From positions 8,122,001 to 8,186,000 of the forward strand of contig NC_134428.1 in assembly GCF_030867145.1 (NCBI RefSeq): 64,000 bases of DNA, given 5' to 3'. Under the pieces are notes generated by a model. The model had not been told where the DNA came from. It made no database searches and worked only from the letters and a program-made list of their open reading frames with translations. The position numbers and the translations under genes were made by a program. Below are positions 31,197 to 43,290 of this stretch, piece after piece (the first letter of the stretch is position 1; every line of letters begins with the position of its first letter). This stretch comes from Opisthocomus hoazin (taxonomy: Eukaryota > Chordata > Aves > Opisthocomiformes > Opisthocomidae).

Positions 31197-34100
31197 CTGA
31201 AAGAAAACACAGTAAATTTGGTGTTAGTCTGAAGTAATTAAAAAATTGAATTCTCGCCAAGAATTGCTACCTCACATTCCATATTTGCCCTACAAATAGC
31301 TCTTGGATTTCAAGCGCAGTAGGAGCTGTGCTGAGCTTTAGTAAGGCTTACAGTTCTTTGGTGTTCGTTAGACAGAGCTCTGTGCTGGGACATCTCAGCC
31401 ACAGAGAGTGTACAAGCATGGTTTGGTTTAGCGAGAACTGGTAATCAGTGGAGCTGTCTTGGCAGGTGAAAATATAACAATCGGATAAAGACTTAAACAC
31501 TTTTCTTCACATTCTTTAACAAAGGAGCTCTGATAAGTGATTCCTCTTTAGAAAGTGGGACGTGACCCTCCCTGCCCACCCTGTTGCTCTAGTGAAACTT
31601 AAGTTTGGGAAGATATTTTCTACTTCACATATGCTTTATTCTACTAAAGGATATAGCATTAAAATAATATATGTGAAATAAGCGATGCAAAGATGTTCCA
31701 TGTTCAGCTTAAATTGCCCACCTTTTTTATTGAGGCAGTCAGTGAGAAGTTAGGTGAAGTGTATTTGGGTACAATAAAATCCATGTCTGGCCATATTTGT
31801 TTTATAACTGTAGTGTTGTAACTTAACAGATTTCTTGGCATGCATGTTTCTTCTTGGCATGAACATTTTCTTCTACAGTAATATATTATGGTTTTATTGT
31901 GCCAACCCAGAACCGTGTGTGTTTTCTCTCTGCAGCTGGCTATAAACTGAAGAATCTTTAACTATATTTTGTCTGAGTATTTAACATTTTGAAAGCTTAG
32001 CCGAATCTCTGCTTGAGATTTGTCTAGGAGCAGAACAAGTGTGCGGTTTTGTGAGTGAACTCCAATTCTGCTATGAAATGGAAGTGTTCTTGATGTACGT
32101 GTGTTGACACTACAACTGGCTACCCTAAGAACTGCTGAATAGCGTAAGTAGCATGAACAACAGGATAGGATAAAAAAACCCCAGCATTAGCAGAAGAACT
32201 ATTCTTTCTCTTGTTATTGCTCCAGACTTCATCTTCTCCATGGGATGCCAGGGACTTTGTTTCAGCTTTTTTTCTCGATGACGTGCCTACTGTCTTGGCC
32301 AGTATTTTAAAATATTGTCAGCTTCTGGACTGGAACAGGAGCAGAACCTTACAGCCTCTGTAGGTGGACTGCAACTTGAGAGTTAGATAGTTTGCGAGAG
32401 GAGACGCTTAGTACTTCTGGAGCAGAGGAGAAAATGAGCAAGTAGAGATTCTGCATGAGGTAGGCTCTTGGGCAAAGTAAAGGTTGAATGAAAAGGAGGA
32501 AGGGAAATAGTGTCAAAGCCTTTCATTTGATTTCATCTCAGGCAAATTTTGAATTGGGTTATGAAATGAGAGGTGTTTGTGTTTTCTCTGAAGGGCCTTT
32601 AAACTAGGATAGGCAGAGTCTTGGGCTCACTGTTGTGGACAAGTTTATGTAAGGGTCTGCGGTTTTGTGGGGCAAATAATAACCAGTTCTCAAGCTGATT
32701 TGCATTCTAGGTAGTAGCATAAAAGTACATGCAAAGTAACTGACCTAGGACCTGATTTAAAACACCAAACAGGAAAAACCCCAAGCAACACACAAAACCA
32801 ACCAAAAAAATCAAACAACCTGACAACAAAAAACCTAACAACAGCAAGAATAAACCCTGCAAATTTTGGGGGCGTGTGAGAAGTTACAGTTTCAAAAAGT
32901 CTTTGAAGTGTAATGGAAAATATTTTCTATGACTCTGGGAGCTGCGAACAAATAACGTAAAAGAAATGCTGCTTTTTCCTGTTAAACATTTTTCGTTTCT
33001 TTGAGATCTTTGTCCTCTTTTATACTCCAGCATGACAAATATATTGCATCATATTTCGGAGCAATCAAACAAAATTTATCAGGATGTGGTTAGCCATCTG
33101 ATGCAACTTCTATGCTAATTATGTAAATATTTTCAAATTAACATTTTATGGCATGTGGACATGTTACTTCCATACATAAACATACTCATCAAATACTTTA
33201 TTACCTCAGTGTTTGAAATTAGAAGTTGCAATTGTGAATTCAGTCATAAATTGCAGCCACTAGCAGTGGGCTGTGCAACCAAGCAGTGGTAAGTATGCCA
33301 AAAACTTGTCCGTCATAAACTTAGGAACGGTGTGAAATATTTTCTGCTAACTATAAACAGGGTAGGTTTAGGCTGGATATAAGGAAGACATTCTTTACAA
33401 TGAGGGTGGTGAAACACTGGAACGGGTTGCCCAGAGAGGTAGTGGAGGCCCCATCCCTGGAAACATTCAAGACCAGGTTGGACAGGACTCTGAGGAACCT
33501 GATCTAGTTAGTGGTGTCCCTGCTCGCTGCAGGGGGGTTGGACTAGATGACCTCTAGGGGTCCCTTCCGACCCAAAACTTTCTATGATTCTATGATCCTT
33601 TTTAAACAGCTGTAATTTTCTCATCTCCTGTTTGTAGATGCTCTCCAGATGGAGACCTGCAGGGAGTAGCATGACATGGGTTCCTCGACACACATAAAGG
33701 CTGAGGAGAAAGAAGGGGTTTTGTGGTAGGGCTTTCTGAGGCCTGTGGATCAGACTTTTGTTTGCTGTATGTTAGCAGGTGGGGACAGAGGAGAAGAAAC
33801 TGCGTCCTGTTGGTTGGCACAGCTGTGCTTTCTGGAGGCACAGCTTACCCTGGCAGAAAAGTCACAACAGGAAGGATGGTAAAATGAGAATTTTACAGAT
33901 AATTAAGAAAATGTCTTTCTACTAAGTCAATGAAACAATCACAGAAGTTTTTTTTTAAAAAAACAAACAAACTCCATCTGGAGCCGTTCACTCACCGCAC
34001 ACAACAGCATTGTCATCACATTCCCAGTAGTAACGTTCTGTCTTTGGGTGACACCCTGCTTGCTCTGCCTTCCCATAGCAGCAGTCGTGGTTGAAGCAAC

Positions 34101-37100
34101 ACCTGGGAGTAGCAGAAACGGGTTTGCTTTAACTCAAACCGTGGTGATTTACGGACACAGAATCTGGATGGGGTTTAGCAGCATGTTTCTCCAGGGAAAC
34201 AGCGTACACAAATGTACAGTTACCTGCCCGGGAATCAGAACAGGGTAGTTGTTTAACATCACCCGGGAGAAATTATTACTCTTTCATGTAATCAGTGATG
34301 AGGAGAATGTCTGATACACATTGATCTAGTTGAACTTCCTCATAGATGAAAATACAAGGAACCTTTACAGCATTCTCAGTTTTAAACACTATAAACACAA
34401 TAATGCTTCTCTCCTAGCCCCTTCCAAGAAAAAGATTAAATGCCCAATTAGTCTGTCAGATAATGAATGATGTCTTTTTTTTGCCAGTTATTGACGCTGT
34501 TGTAACAGTTACTAACAGAGAAGGGACAAGAAGATCTGTTAGGCTGTTGCCTTAGAGCAAAGTCCTTAGATGGTGGCAGAAAAACTGAGCATGGGTGAGA
34601 TGTTCGGTCATGAACAGGCACAGGTGCTGTTTAATGCCATAATATAACTAAAACTGTTGGTTCAGTATCATGAGAAAATGTGGAAAATTACCCAAAAGGA
34701 TGATTTCGGAGTTGTTCTTGTCACAACTGGGACAATGAATTCATAGACTTTCTATCACACTGTGGAACTGAACAGTACAGGTAAGCATTAACGGCATATT
34801 TTAATGCTTAAAAAAACGATTACTCTTCTGGTGTAGAGTCATTGCAAGCCCAGAACAGCAAGCAGGGGAGGTAACAAGGACCTGAAATTAGATCGCTGGT
34901 AAGTTTTTGCTGCAAACTAACTATGCTTATTCTTTTTTGGCTCGGTGGAAGGATGAGGTGTATCCGCAAGCTCTTTACATTCAGTCGTGTCGTTTCGTCC
35001 TAGTAGCCTAAAGCCGTCCTGTTACAGCAGGCACATGATGTTTAGATGGTGTTCAGATTGCCTGAGGAATTTGTGTCTGCAATAGAAAAAGCTAATGCTG
35101 CGAGCTCTCACTTCCAATTACTGTTTTTTCTTATGCTTATTAAATAACGACTTGGTCATTCCACAGGAATCGCCATTTAGAGATCCTGCAGTATGTAACA
35201 GCTAAACTGTGTGTGCCCGTGAAGTAGTCAATACATCCACTTCATACATAGAAACAAGAAAAAACCGCCTAGTGGGTCTTTTTGGCAGTATGAAGGTAAA
35301 TAAACCAGGAAATACAGCTGCTTTTGCCATAGTGCAGTCTATCTTCCTGTGTTTACAAAGACACTTAGAATTACTTTAGTCCTGTTTTAAGCATTTTAAA
35401 TAAAAATAGCTGCTTAAGGACTTCATATTTTATCTTACGAAAACAATATATGATTGTCTCCAGTTGAAAGTTTATAAGTGGCAGGCAAAAATCTAAATTG
35501 TGCTAACTATTATTTGAATAATTCCATTACAGATGTTCTTACTTCAGATTAAGTATTTCTGTATTTTCACTTGTTTCCAGGCATAATTCTAAATGTAAAC
35601 AGCGCGCAAGGTAGCTCAAAACTTTAGGCAATCAAACTTGGTAAGAGTGCTTGCCTCTGCATTCAGTTGGTGCAACTCTGGATTCTGTTCAAATGCATCA
35701 GGGTAAGTACACTCACTTCGGGCTTGTTCTTAACAGTCGGTAGCTATTAAAACCCCGACCACAAATCTCTAGCCATGTTTTCTGCAGAAGAAGCTTCCTC
35801 CTGCTATGGGACTTTTACAAAAGTGGCAAAAAAGGGCCTGCAATGAAAGACTGGCAGGCTGCAGATTCTCCATCGTTATCTTTGGGTATACGGATGACTG
35901 GAACTAATAACAGTCCCTTCTTTTTGTATGTGGTCCCAGTTATTAAAGTGGCAACGGTGTTCCACAAAATTGTCTTTAAAATAACAGATTACACATCCAA
36001 AAACTCGAAATAGGGAGGCAAAGATTCTAAAAGTTTTAGGTCTAATCACAACCAGAATCTTTGTGAAAAAAAAAAAAAAAAGAAAACCAGATTTGAACTT
36101 TCCATATATTCGACCCTAAACGTGAGTATCAGGCCTTTGTTTTCCTTTTAATTTACAATATATCTGTCTGATATGTCAGAACTTGAGATGTCACATGTGG
36201 TGGGGAAATGTATCATTATAATGAGAAACTGAAAATATAAAACCTTTATTTCAGAAAATCATCTTCCTGCCAGCTGATGTTCAATTGTAAATGAAATTGA
36301 CGGTAGCCAGTATGCTGAGATTTAGTACTGAATACAAAGGTCTGGGTTTAGAATTATTTTAGTAAGAATTTATAATTCCTTTTCCTCAAAAGTTATTTTT
36401 AAACAGGTTGAATTTTGCACAATTTTCTATGTATTCTTTTGAATACTAATGACATGGGATGGATGGTAGTAGAATAAAAAGATTTTTCATTTGCAATTTT
36501 TTTTTTTTAATTTTTACTTTTGTGGATAGCTTGAGTGTGTGAGCTTTAAAGATCCTCCAAGAAGGCTTTAGTTCTCCAGCTCTTGGCCAAAGCGCCACAG
36601 CAAAGAACCTCAGCTGTACTGTGACTCCAGTGTTAATGCAATGAGAGTCTGAGTTGAAGGCAAGCAGGACTCGTGTGCATCTACAGTAATGCATGTTTAA
36701 CGCTTCCCAGTTCTTAGCTGGCTGAGGTGTGTTTAAACTCTATTCCTTCGCGGATGTTAAATAAGCCTAATTCATATTTTAATCCTCACACTCTGTCATC
36801 TGCATACATTCAGCACTTAATTACTCAGATAAATAGTTACTTTTACCAGTCTACTCTGTCCTTGGGCCATCCTCTTCCTCCCAGACCACAGTAGCATCCA
36901 TAACGCAGGTAGGCAAAAGGAGATCGTCCCGTAGTACATCTGACGGCTCCGGCTAATTCAACAATTCCTCTTCGATTTCTCAGACGGGCTTCCCCGAGAG
37001 TGCCTTTGTAAACTGTGGGAAAAAAACTTTTTGGTTTTTATTGAATCAAACATGCAGATGTAAAACAGTTTTTATTTTTTTTTTAAACTTTGATAATGAA

Positions 37101-40100
37101 TGTTGGTACTGGAAGAGAGCACCTCTTTCTTCTGGACGCTCTGGGGGCACACTGCCGGGCCCAGGCCCTGTTGACCCCAGTCTCTGGTGTGCAGGCTGCT
37201 GAACGCCATTCTGCACAGCCCCAGTGGTTTCCTCCCGTCAAGGCAGCACGCCCTGGCAGATAGCAGTCATGTCCAGCCTGAAAACTGGCAAGGGCTACCC
37301 TCTGCTCTGTGCTGCAGGTCCACGAACCGGCCAAGATTAGGTGTCCTAAACAGGGCGGCATTTTCTCCTTGCCATCACGTGCCATTTTGCCCGTGTTGTC
37401 AGTTTGTAGCATGTGATGCTCTACATTTGAACAGATACGTCCTCTGTGACTGGGTTCTGGTTCTCCTCATTTTTAGACAAAGAAGCCAGATAACTGGGGG
37501 GGGGGGGGGGCGGTGCAGAGCAGGGAATTGGACGAGTGCTTGGAGTGATCTCCAGGGAAGTTAGAAACGTTGCTCTTTTTTTCTTTCTGTTTCATTTTGT
37601 TTGGGTTTTGTTGTTGTTGAAGGGATTCTCACCATTACTCCTCCAGAACAATGCTCTGTTCAGGAGCGTTACTGTAACCGTCCCAGGTCCGTACTAAAGC
37701 AGTCGGTCCAGGGCAGCGGGTAAGCGTTGAGACACTGGAGGAGTTTTCAGGGCTTCTGTCATCCCTCAGCTTGAGCTAGCGCATCCAAGACCCTGAATGG
37801 CAACGGGCAGCGTTTCCTCGCAGGGCAGGCTCCAAAGCTATTCGCAGCAGTTTTTAAGATGAGTACAAAACAAATTAGTGGAAGGCTGCTGATTAGACTT
37901 GTCTTACTAACTAAACGAATCATTCATTTTGGTATGAGGAGAACAGTTTATAAACCGTAACTCCTAGTACCAGATACAAATTGGGAAAGACATTAAGATA
38001 TAATAACTGATAATATCTGTGAGAGAGACAGCAGAAAAAATATTTAGACTTTGTCATTACAGGCTTGGATATTTATTTTCCCACAGATTAACTATCTGAT
38101 TATGCAGCTTGTATAATACAATCTGTATAATCGTATAATCTGTTATGATAGATTGTGTGATTAACAATAGTTAGCTAATGGAAGATGTGCCAGAAAAATA
38201 CTGTTCCCCACACAGCTGAGTAATTTGAAGTGTGTGGGATGCTGGTGACCTCCAGCACTTGTAATTCCATGAAACAAAGGGATTTAAATACCTCATGAAA
38301 TCAGCTCATTAAGAAATACAATTGGTTTGTATGTGAAAATGGTGAAACAAGCTTTAGAAAGAATGTTTGTAGCTAATCCTTACTTATGATGACAGCTAGG
38401 CTTCCTCAGACAGTCTTTAGTACTTCTCTGACTGGCGACTACTCGCAGATCTTGTTCCCTCCTGCTCTGTGCGCATTTGATCTAGGGAGAGGAGAAGGTG
38501 TTGAAACAAGAGTGCTTAAACTTGCACGTGCATCTTTGGCCACTGATTAATGGCAATCACGCCTGGAAATGTTAAAAAAGCTTCCTTGGCTACATAGCCA
38601 CTTGCAGGTTTGTTTAAAAGCAGTTCCATTGGCACTAAAACTTCCTTGCCAAGCTCGTGACCAGTATCTATGGTGTCATGGCTCCTGTTCCCGGACGTTA
38701 TCTGCTGTTTAGTTATGTGTGTGTTCTGGCAGAAACACCCTCTTGTGCTTTCCCCGGGGCACATGAGGTGTAGCGGGGGGCCTCTGGGACCTGGCCGTCC
38801 AGGTGTCGGCATCCCAGTCACGCTGTGGAACTGGCACATGATCACCTCCCACCCTGGTGTTTCAGCTCTGGGTAGCAGAATCACCCACCGGAGTGTGACC
38901 AGATCCTTATCTTTACCACAGCATCGGCAGTATTCTCTTCGCTGTCAGTACGGGTTCAGTAAATTCCCGGCTGAAAAAAGCCTGCAATAGGGCTGCAGCA
39001 TTACACACGACAGCTGCTTATACGCCGACATGTTTAGTGACACTCGGCTAGGCTCTGGGAGCGAGCCAGCAACGGAGCCACGTTAGTGGTTGAAGGCAAA
39101 GTGGGGTTTGCTCTGCGTGACATTAGTGATTCTGAAGAAATCCCTGAAGAAAGTGAAGTATTTTTACACTGTGTTTCAGCTCCTGGCAGGTGGGGAAGGG
39201 TGGGGTAGGAGAGCTACAGACAGGACGAGGAAACTTAGAAATTCTAAGTCACATTCCTGGTTTCATCAGAGAGTCGTTAGCTAGCTTTGGACAAATCCCA
39301 GCCCCTTGATTTAAATCCGTGTAAAGTAGAAGCGATGAACTGTCTGCTCCCCGAGGAGCTCCAGTGCTAACCTTTGAATTGTGCCATGTAACTTAAAGAA
39401 AAGGATGTGAACTTTCTATCCTTGTGATTTCTTTGAGTTACAGCATCTGGGGATCCAGGTACAAACCACAGCTGTATTGTACCGTAGATACTCTGCGTGT
39501 GACCGAAGGAAAGGTCTCTGCCCCAACAGCTTTGTGGCCTGAGCTGAAGGAGAGCAGCGGGAGAGCATCCTAGAGCGCCCAGAACCGTGGAGACAGCAGG
39601 AGCGTCAGCACCATGATGGCAGCTGTGGCGTGTGGCAACAGCAAACATTCCCAGAGTAGTGCATCAGAACTTCCGCGGGGTATGGTCAGAGTGAAGTGGC
39701 ATTCTGCACGCTTCCAAATGCTGCCTGATGGAGGTAGGGTCTGGAGATCTTCCGTGTGGTTTTGTTGGTTTTTATGAAGGCTTGGCATTTGTCTTTGCGG
39801 ACAGGAGTATTCCTACAGGTTGGACTGTGCGTTCCTGAAAGAGCAGGGCCATCCCCCCGTGCCTGCTCTGGGTCTTGGTTTTGTCATTGCAGGCTGAGCG
39901 CAGCTCTGTCAAACATGATGTTGTGGGTGGGGGAAAAGGGAGGGAACCAGATTGCATTTGTTTTCATTTCATTGTTTTATAATGTGTATGAAAAAATCAA
40001 ACTAGCATTTTGGTATCTAGAGGTCACAGGAAATAAGGACAACTAAGTGTACAAAACCAATTTGCAGTTAGGTCTATTCTTGTTACAGTTTTTAATATTT

Positions 40101-42114
40101 CTGTAATATTTAATTCCAGTGTTTATTGCATAATAGGAATTGGAACTTTGTTAAAGTTTCAACTGTTCTCATTCTTGAAAGAACACTTCAAAGACAGTGT
40201 CCTGGTTTTAGCTGGGATAGAGCTAATTTTCCTCCCAGCAGCTGGTGTTCAGGCTGTGCTAAATGCTGTATGTTGTTATGTCTTTGCAAGATGTTTTCCA
40301 CTATACCTTCCTACTCTGCTTTTGTCCTAGTTTTCTGAATGGCTTACAAGAATATTTAAAAATCCAGTCCCTTAAATGTCTCTATGCATAGAGGGGAAAA
40401 AAAAATTTCAGAAACCTGTGAATTTTTGGTGAAAGGTCGTATTTGCCATAGCATCTTACTCTGTGCAATGGGCACAAGGCAAATATCATAATTATTTTTT
40501 GCAGATATATAATTGTATTCTTACTGAGATGCACAGCTTTGCATAATGATGATACATAACTACATTAATCATTAGCATCTAATACAGTCTAGGATGTTTT
40601 GTGGGTTTTAAAATAAATGTTAAGCCACTCTTTCAAAGACTAAGGCTACAGAAACTTATTTTTCTTTATGTTAAATATGTGTAAGATTTCCTATAGTGAC
40701 ACTTCCTTTGTACAGTCAGTAGTGCTCCAGTAGCTCAGAGCCTGAAACCCGGGGATAAGCAAGCGTTCTGATGCAGCTCCAGAAACCTGTCACCTGCATG
40801 CATTATAAAAACCTTTTTTTTCCCCCCCTGCTTAGATTTTTCCTTGTGTTTCCTAAGCCACCAGGAATGGCCTCTTTCGCCTCATCTTCTTGTCCCGACT
40901 AGTGCTGTGCTATCTCCACGAGAAACTTTCGGAAGGGATGAATTTGCCCCTTGCGATGCTGCGGACCAAGCACCGAGGCCCGCTGCGTCCCGCTGCCTAG
41001 GGACGGGGCGACGCCCGGCCCTGTGTGACGCTGGCTCCTGGCTGGCTGCATTGCCCTCCTCGGGGTTCCTGCTGAGGTGCATGCCGTGCCAGGGATGAGC
41101 TCTGGGGTGACAAAACTGCGGGAGGAGCAGCAGGGGCACGCGGGGTCAGCGAGCTTGGTGGGACCTGGAGCTGGCCCCGTTGCTCAAGCACCTTCCCTTC
41201 TGCTCCAGAATCCTGCGGCTGCCTTTCCCCACCCCAAGCCCGCTTCCTCCTGCACACAGAGCCTGCTGCAAGAATGGATGGAGGCTCTTGTCCCGTCTGA
41301 AAGATTTGGTGTGGTGAAGTTGCAGGCTGTGTGGGAGTGTAGGAAAAAAGAGCAAGAAGACAAAGGAGAATCTCTGAGGCAGCTGAATGCTATTCTGGGA
41401 AACAGGCTTAGAGCGACAGGTCTTGCTGCCTGCCAATAGTCTGTTCCCAGCCTCCTGGGCGTCCTGGCGTGGGAGTAGCACACTGCTGCGCTACACAGTG
41501 AGAGCCAGCCTTTGGGTGGCTGAAGTTCCACCTGAGTCTAAGCGGTCGTAGGTAAAATCAGGTTCTAGCGTGTCACCCCGGCAACCTAAAATTAGTGGGT
41601 GCTTTTTGTGTCAGCCCACCTCCCTCTCTGAAAAAGAGGGATGGTAATACAGCTTTGCAGAAGTGTGGAAGAAATAAGTAGGTTCAGATACTACACCGAT
41701 GAATCCCTCAGAAAACCTATGAGGAAATGGACCTTAAATTGTTACAGCCGGCCTTTAATACTGCTTAATAAATAGGACGTAGGAGACAAAGCAAATAATT
41801 AAATAGCTGCACGGTGAGTAGCCGGCCGCGCTCGGGTGTGAGGCAGGGGTCCCGTAACGACCCGCTCCCCTCGGAGCCGGGCTCACACCTTCGGGACAGC
41901 CCCGCGGGGCTCTCGCGGCGACGGCTGGGGGCCCCGAGCGCTGCGGGGCTGCCGGTACGCACGCACCCGCGCTCCCGCCGCCGGCCCCGGCCCGCCCGCC
42001 CTGCCCTCCCGGGGTCCCGCCGGGCTGCAGCTCCGCCCGGCGCGGCACTCACTCACCGGCCGGCAGCAGCAGCAGCGGCAGCAGCAGCGGGAGCGGCGGG
42101 CGGCGCGGGGCCAT
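31051..42114 (-). CDS. PLA2G10: PLA2G10, secreted group X phospholipase A2
   Basis: Calcium-dependent secreted enzyme that cleaves the sn-2 ester of membrane phospholipids, with high activity on phosphatidylcholine in the mammalian family member. Four exons (42114-42057, 37012-36847, 34102-33996, 31196-31051) join in phase to 158 residues; human has 165. There is a leucine-rich signal peptide (residues 1-19), a propeptide ending in RNRR (31-34) like the human RR cleavage site, and a mature chain from G35. The calcium loop is YGCYCGLGG, and the catalytic pair H80-D81 lies in [11 protein letters not shown], with D125 in [10 protein letters not shown]. All 16 cysteines of group X are present. 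The start has an excellent Kozak context. A CTGCCC array lies upstream and intron 1 is 5 kb. Group X rather than II or V is supported by propeptide, cysteine count and synteny. Confidence 0.95.
33355..33598 (+). mobile_element. CR1 LINE 3' fragment in PLA2G10 intron 3
   Basis: Plus-oriented 3' end of a CR1 copy, from 'gggtaggtttaggctggata' through 'tggaggccccatccctgg' to the CTATGATTCTATGAT tail. It closely resembles the 3' end of the copy at 29114 but in opposite orientation. Confidence 0.93.
33996..34102 (-). CDS. PLA2G10: PLA2G10 exon 3 (catalytic His-Asp)
   Basis: [20 protein letters not shown] and on to [10 protein letters not shown]. Catalytic H80 and calcium ligand D81. Acceptor CTCCCAG, donor GTGAGT. 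Confidence 0.95.
36847..37012 (-). CDS. PLA2G10: PLA2G10 exon 2 (propeptide, calcium loop)
   Basis: [15 protein letters not shown], then mature [20 protein letters not shown] and [20 protein letters not shown]. Acceptor TCCCACAG, donor GTAAAA. Confidence 0.95.
38384..38481 (-). other. Candidate cassette exon in PLA2G10 intron 1
   Basis: A 98-base segment with a strong acceptor (TTCTCCTCTCCCTAG) and a good donor (AA then GTAAGG) on the minus strand. It is not part of the standard secreted PLA2 coding set: if spliced between exons 1 and 2, the PLA2G10 frame would stop within it. It could be a poison exon, an alternative UTR exon or chance. Confidence 0.3.
40198..40290. mobile_element. Avian LTR end fragment (TGTCCTGGTTT type)
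   Basis: Starts TGTCCTGGTTTTAGCTGGGA and continues 'tagagctaattttcctccc', the recognisable end of an avian LTR repeat. Only about 90 bases are clear. It lies in PLA2G10 intron 1. Confidence 0.65.
42057..42114 (-). CDS. PLA2G10: PLA2G10 exon 1 (signal peptide)
   Basis: Encodes [19 protein letters not shown] plus one base, then donor GTGAGT. Leucine-rich signal peptide; start context GCCGCCATGG. Confidence 0.9.
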
Positions 42115-42260
42115 GGCGGCGCGGAGCGGGAGCGGGGAGCGCGCTGCAGGCTGTGCCCCGCGCCGCCGCGCCCGGCTATAAAGGGCCGCGCTGTGTCCCG
42201 GCCGGGCCCCGCCGCCGCAGCCCACGCTGCGCTGCCGCCCGGGCGGGGGAGGAGCTGCCG
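42115..42260 (-). promoter_or_regulatory. PLA2G10: PLA2G10 promoter, CpG-rich
   Basis: GC-rich sequence directly upstream of the start codon. A TATAAA lies on the plus strand at 42177-42182; read on the gene strand it is CCTTTATAGC, a near match to an SRF CArG box or a degenerate TATA element 63 bases before the ATG. Transcription start cannot be fixed. Confidence 0.5.
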
Positions 42261-42272
42261 CCGGGAGGGGGC

Positions 42273-42622
42273 CGCTGCCCCCTGCCCTGCCCCCTGCTCG
42301 CTGCCCGCTGCCCTGCCCGCTGCCCTGCCCTGCCCCCTGCTCGCTGCCCGCTGCCCTGCCCCCTGCCCGCTGCCCTGCCCGCTGCCCTGCCCTGCCCACT
42401 GCCCCCTGCCCGCTGCCTGCTGCCCTGCCCGCTGCCCTGCCCTGCCCACTGCCCGCTGCCCGCTGCCCTGCCCGCTGCCCTGCCCCCTGCCCACTGCCCT
42501 GCCTGCTGCCCCCTGCCCGTTGCCTGCTGCCCGCTGCCCTGCCCCCTGCCCACTGCCCTGCCCGCCGCCCCCTGCCCGCCGCCCCCTGCCCGCCGCCCTG
42601 CCTGCTGCCCGCCGCCCTGCCT
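42273..42622. repeat. CTGCCC/CCGCTGCCCTG tandem array
   Basis: About 350 bases built almost wholly from the hexamer CTGCCC and variants (GCTGCC, CCCACTGCC, CCGCC), with longer repeats of GCTGCCCTGCCC. The complementary strand has GGG runs every three bases (GGGCAGGGCAG), a strong G-quadruplex pattern. All long open frames across it, on both strands, result from the repeat lacking stop triplets. Confidence 0.9.
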
Positions 42623-43290
42623 ACCGAGGAGGGCACAGAGCCGCCGGCCGCGGGGAGCGCTGGCGTCGTCAGAAGTTTCTACCCGTCCCTCGACCAAGCG
42701 CAGTCTTGCGGGGGGGGTCTGTACGTGGTGCAGTCTTCGCGTATTGCTTCCGTTCCCTTCCTGGCTCTTCTCTCCTCGTGTCACACCTAGGACAAGATAT
42801 TGCCGCCGCGGTTTCACAGCCACAGTGCCGCTCCCTGCCACGCGACGTTTTCCTTGCTCGCGTGTGCCAGGTAGTTCATCAGACCTTTTATTACTGCACT
42901 GAGACCGGTGCATTTCCCGTCAGTTGTCCAGGCAATCGGGACCCCTGAAATCTGGGGTATTGATTTTGTGTGTGTTTTGTTTTCCCCTTTTTTTGCGACA
43001 TTATGACATTCCAGGATACGGCCCCCGCCAGGTCCCACTGAGGCCTGCATTGCTGGGATAAGGGAGGAGAGAGAAAACCAAAGGCTTTTTTACAGAACTT
43101 ACCAAGAACTTGTTCTTGGTCACGTCGTCTTACTATTGGAGAGCAGCTGGGAGGGGTTTTTTGTAAGGAATGGTATTTACATCAAAGAAATAACATGTTT
43201 TTTCATGACCATACTGAAGGATGATTCTACTTTTGCATTAAGATGCTCTGCTTTCTGCATTGTATCATTCCTCTTTAATCAGGAGTAGAA
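42623..43290. other. Intergenic, upstream flank of PLA2G10
   Basis: GC content falls away from the tandem array into AT-rich sequence. No gene or repeat recognised. Confidence 0.5.

Noticed and set aside
38384-38481. Coding propeptide exon of PLA2G10
   Set aside because: Exons 1 and 2 already join in phase to give signal, propeptide and mature chain. Adding this segment shifts the frame to a stop. Kept only as a candidate alternative exon.
41814-42948. Several long overlapping open frames (up to about 360 codons) on both strands
   Set aside because: They run through the CTGCCC array, which lacks stop triplets in most frames. The translations are low-complexity Pro/Cys/Ala or Gly/Gln repeats and not a protein.
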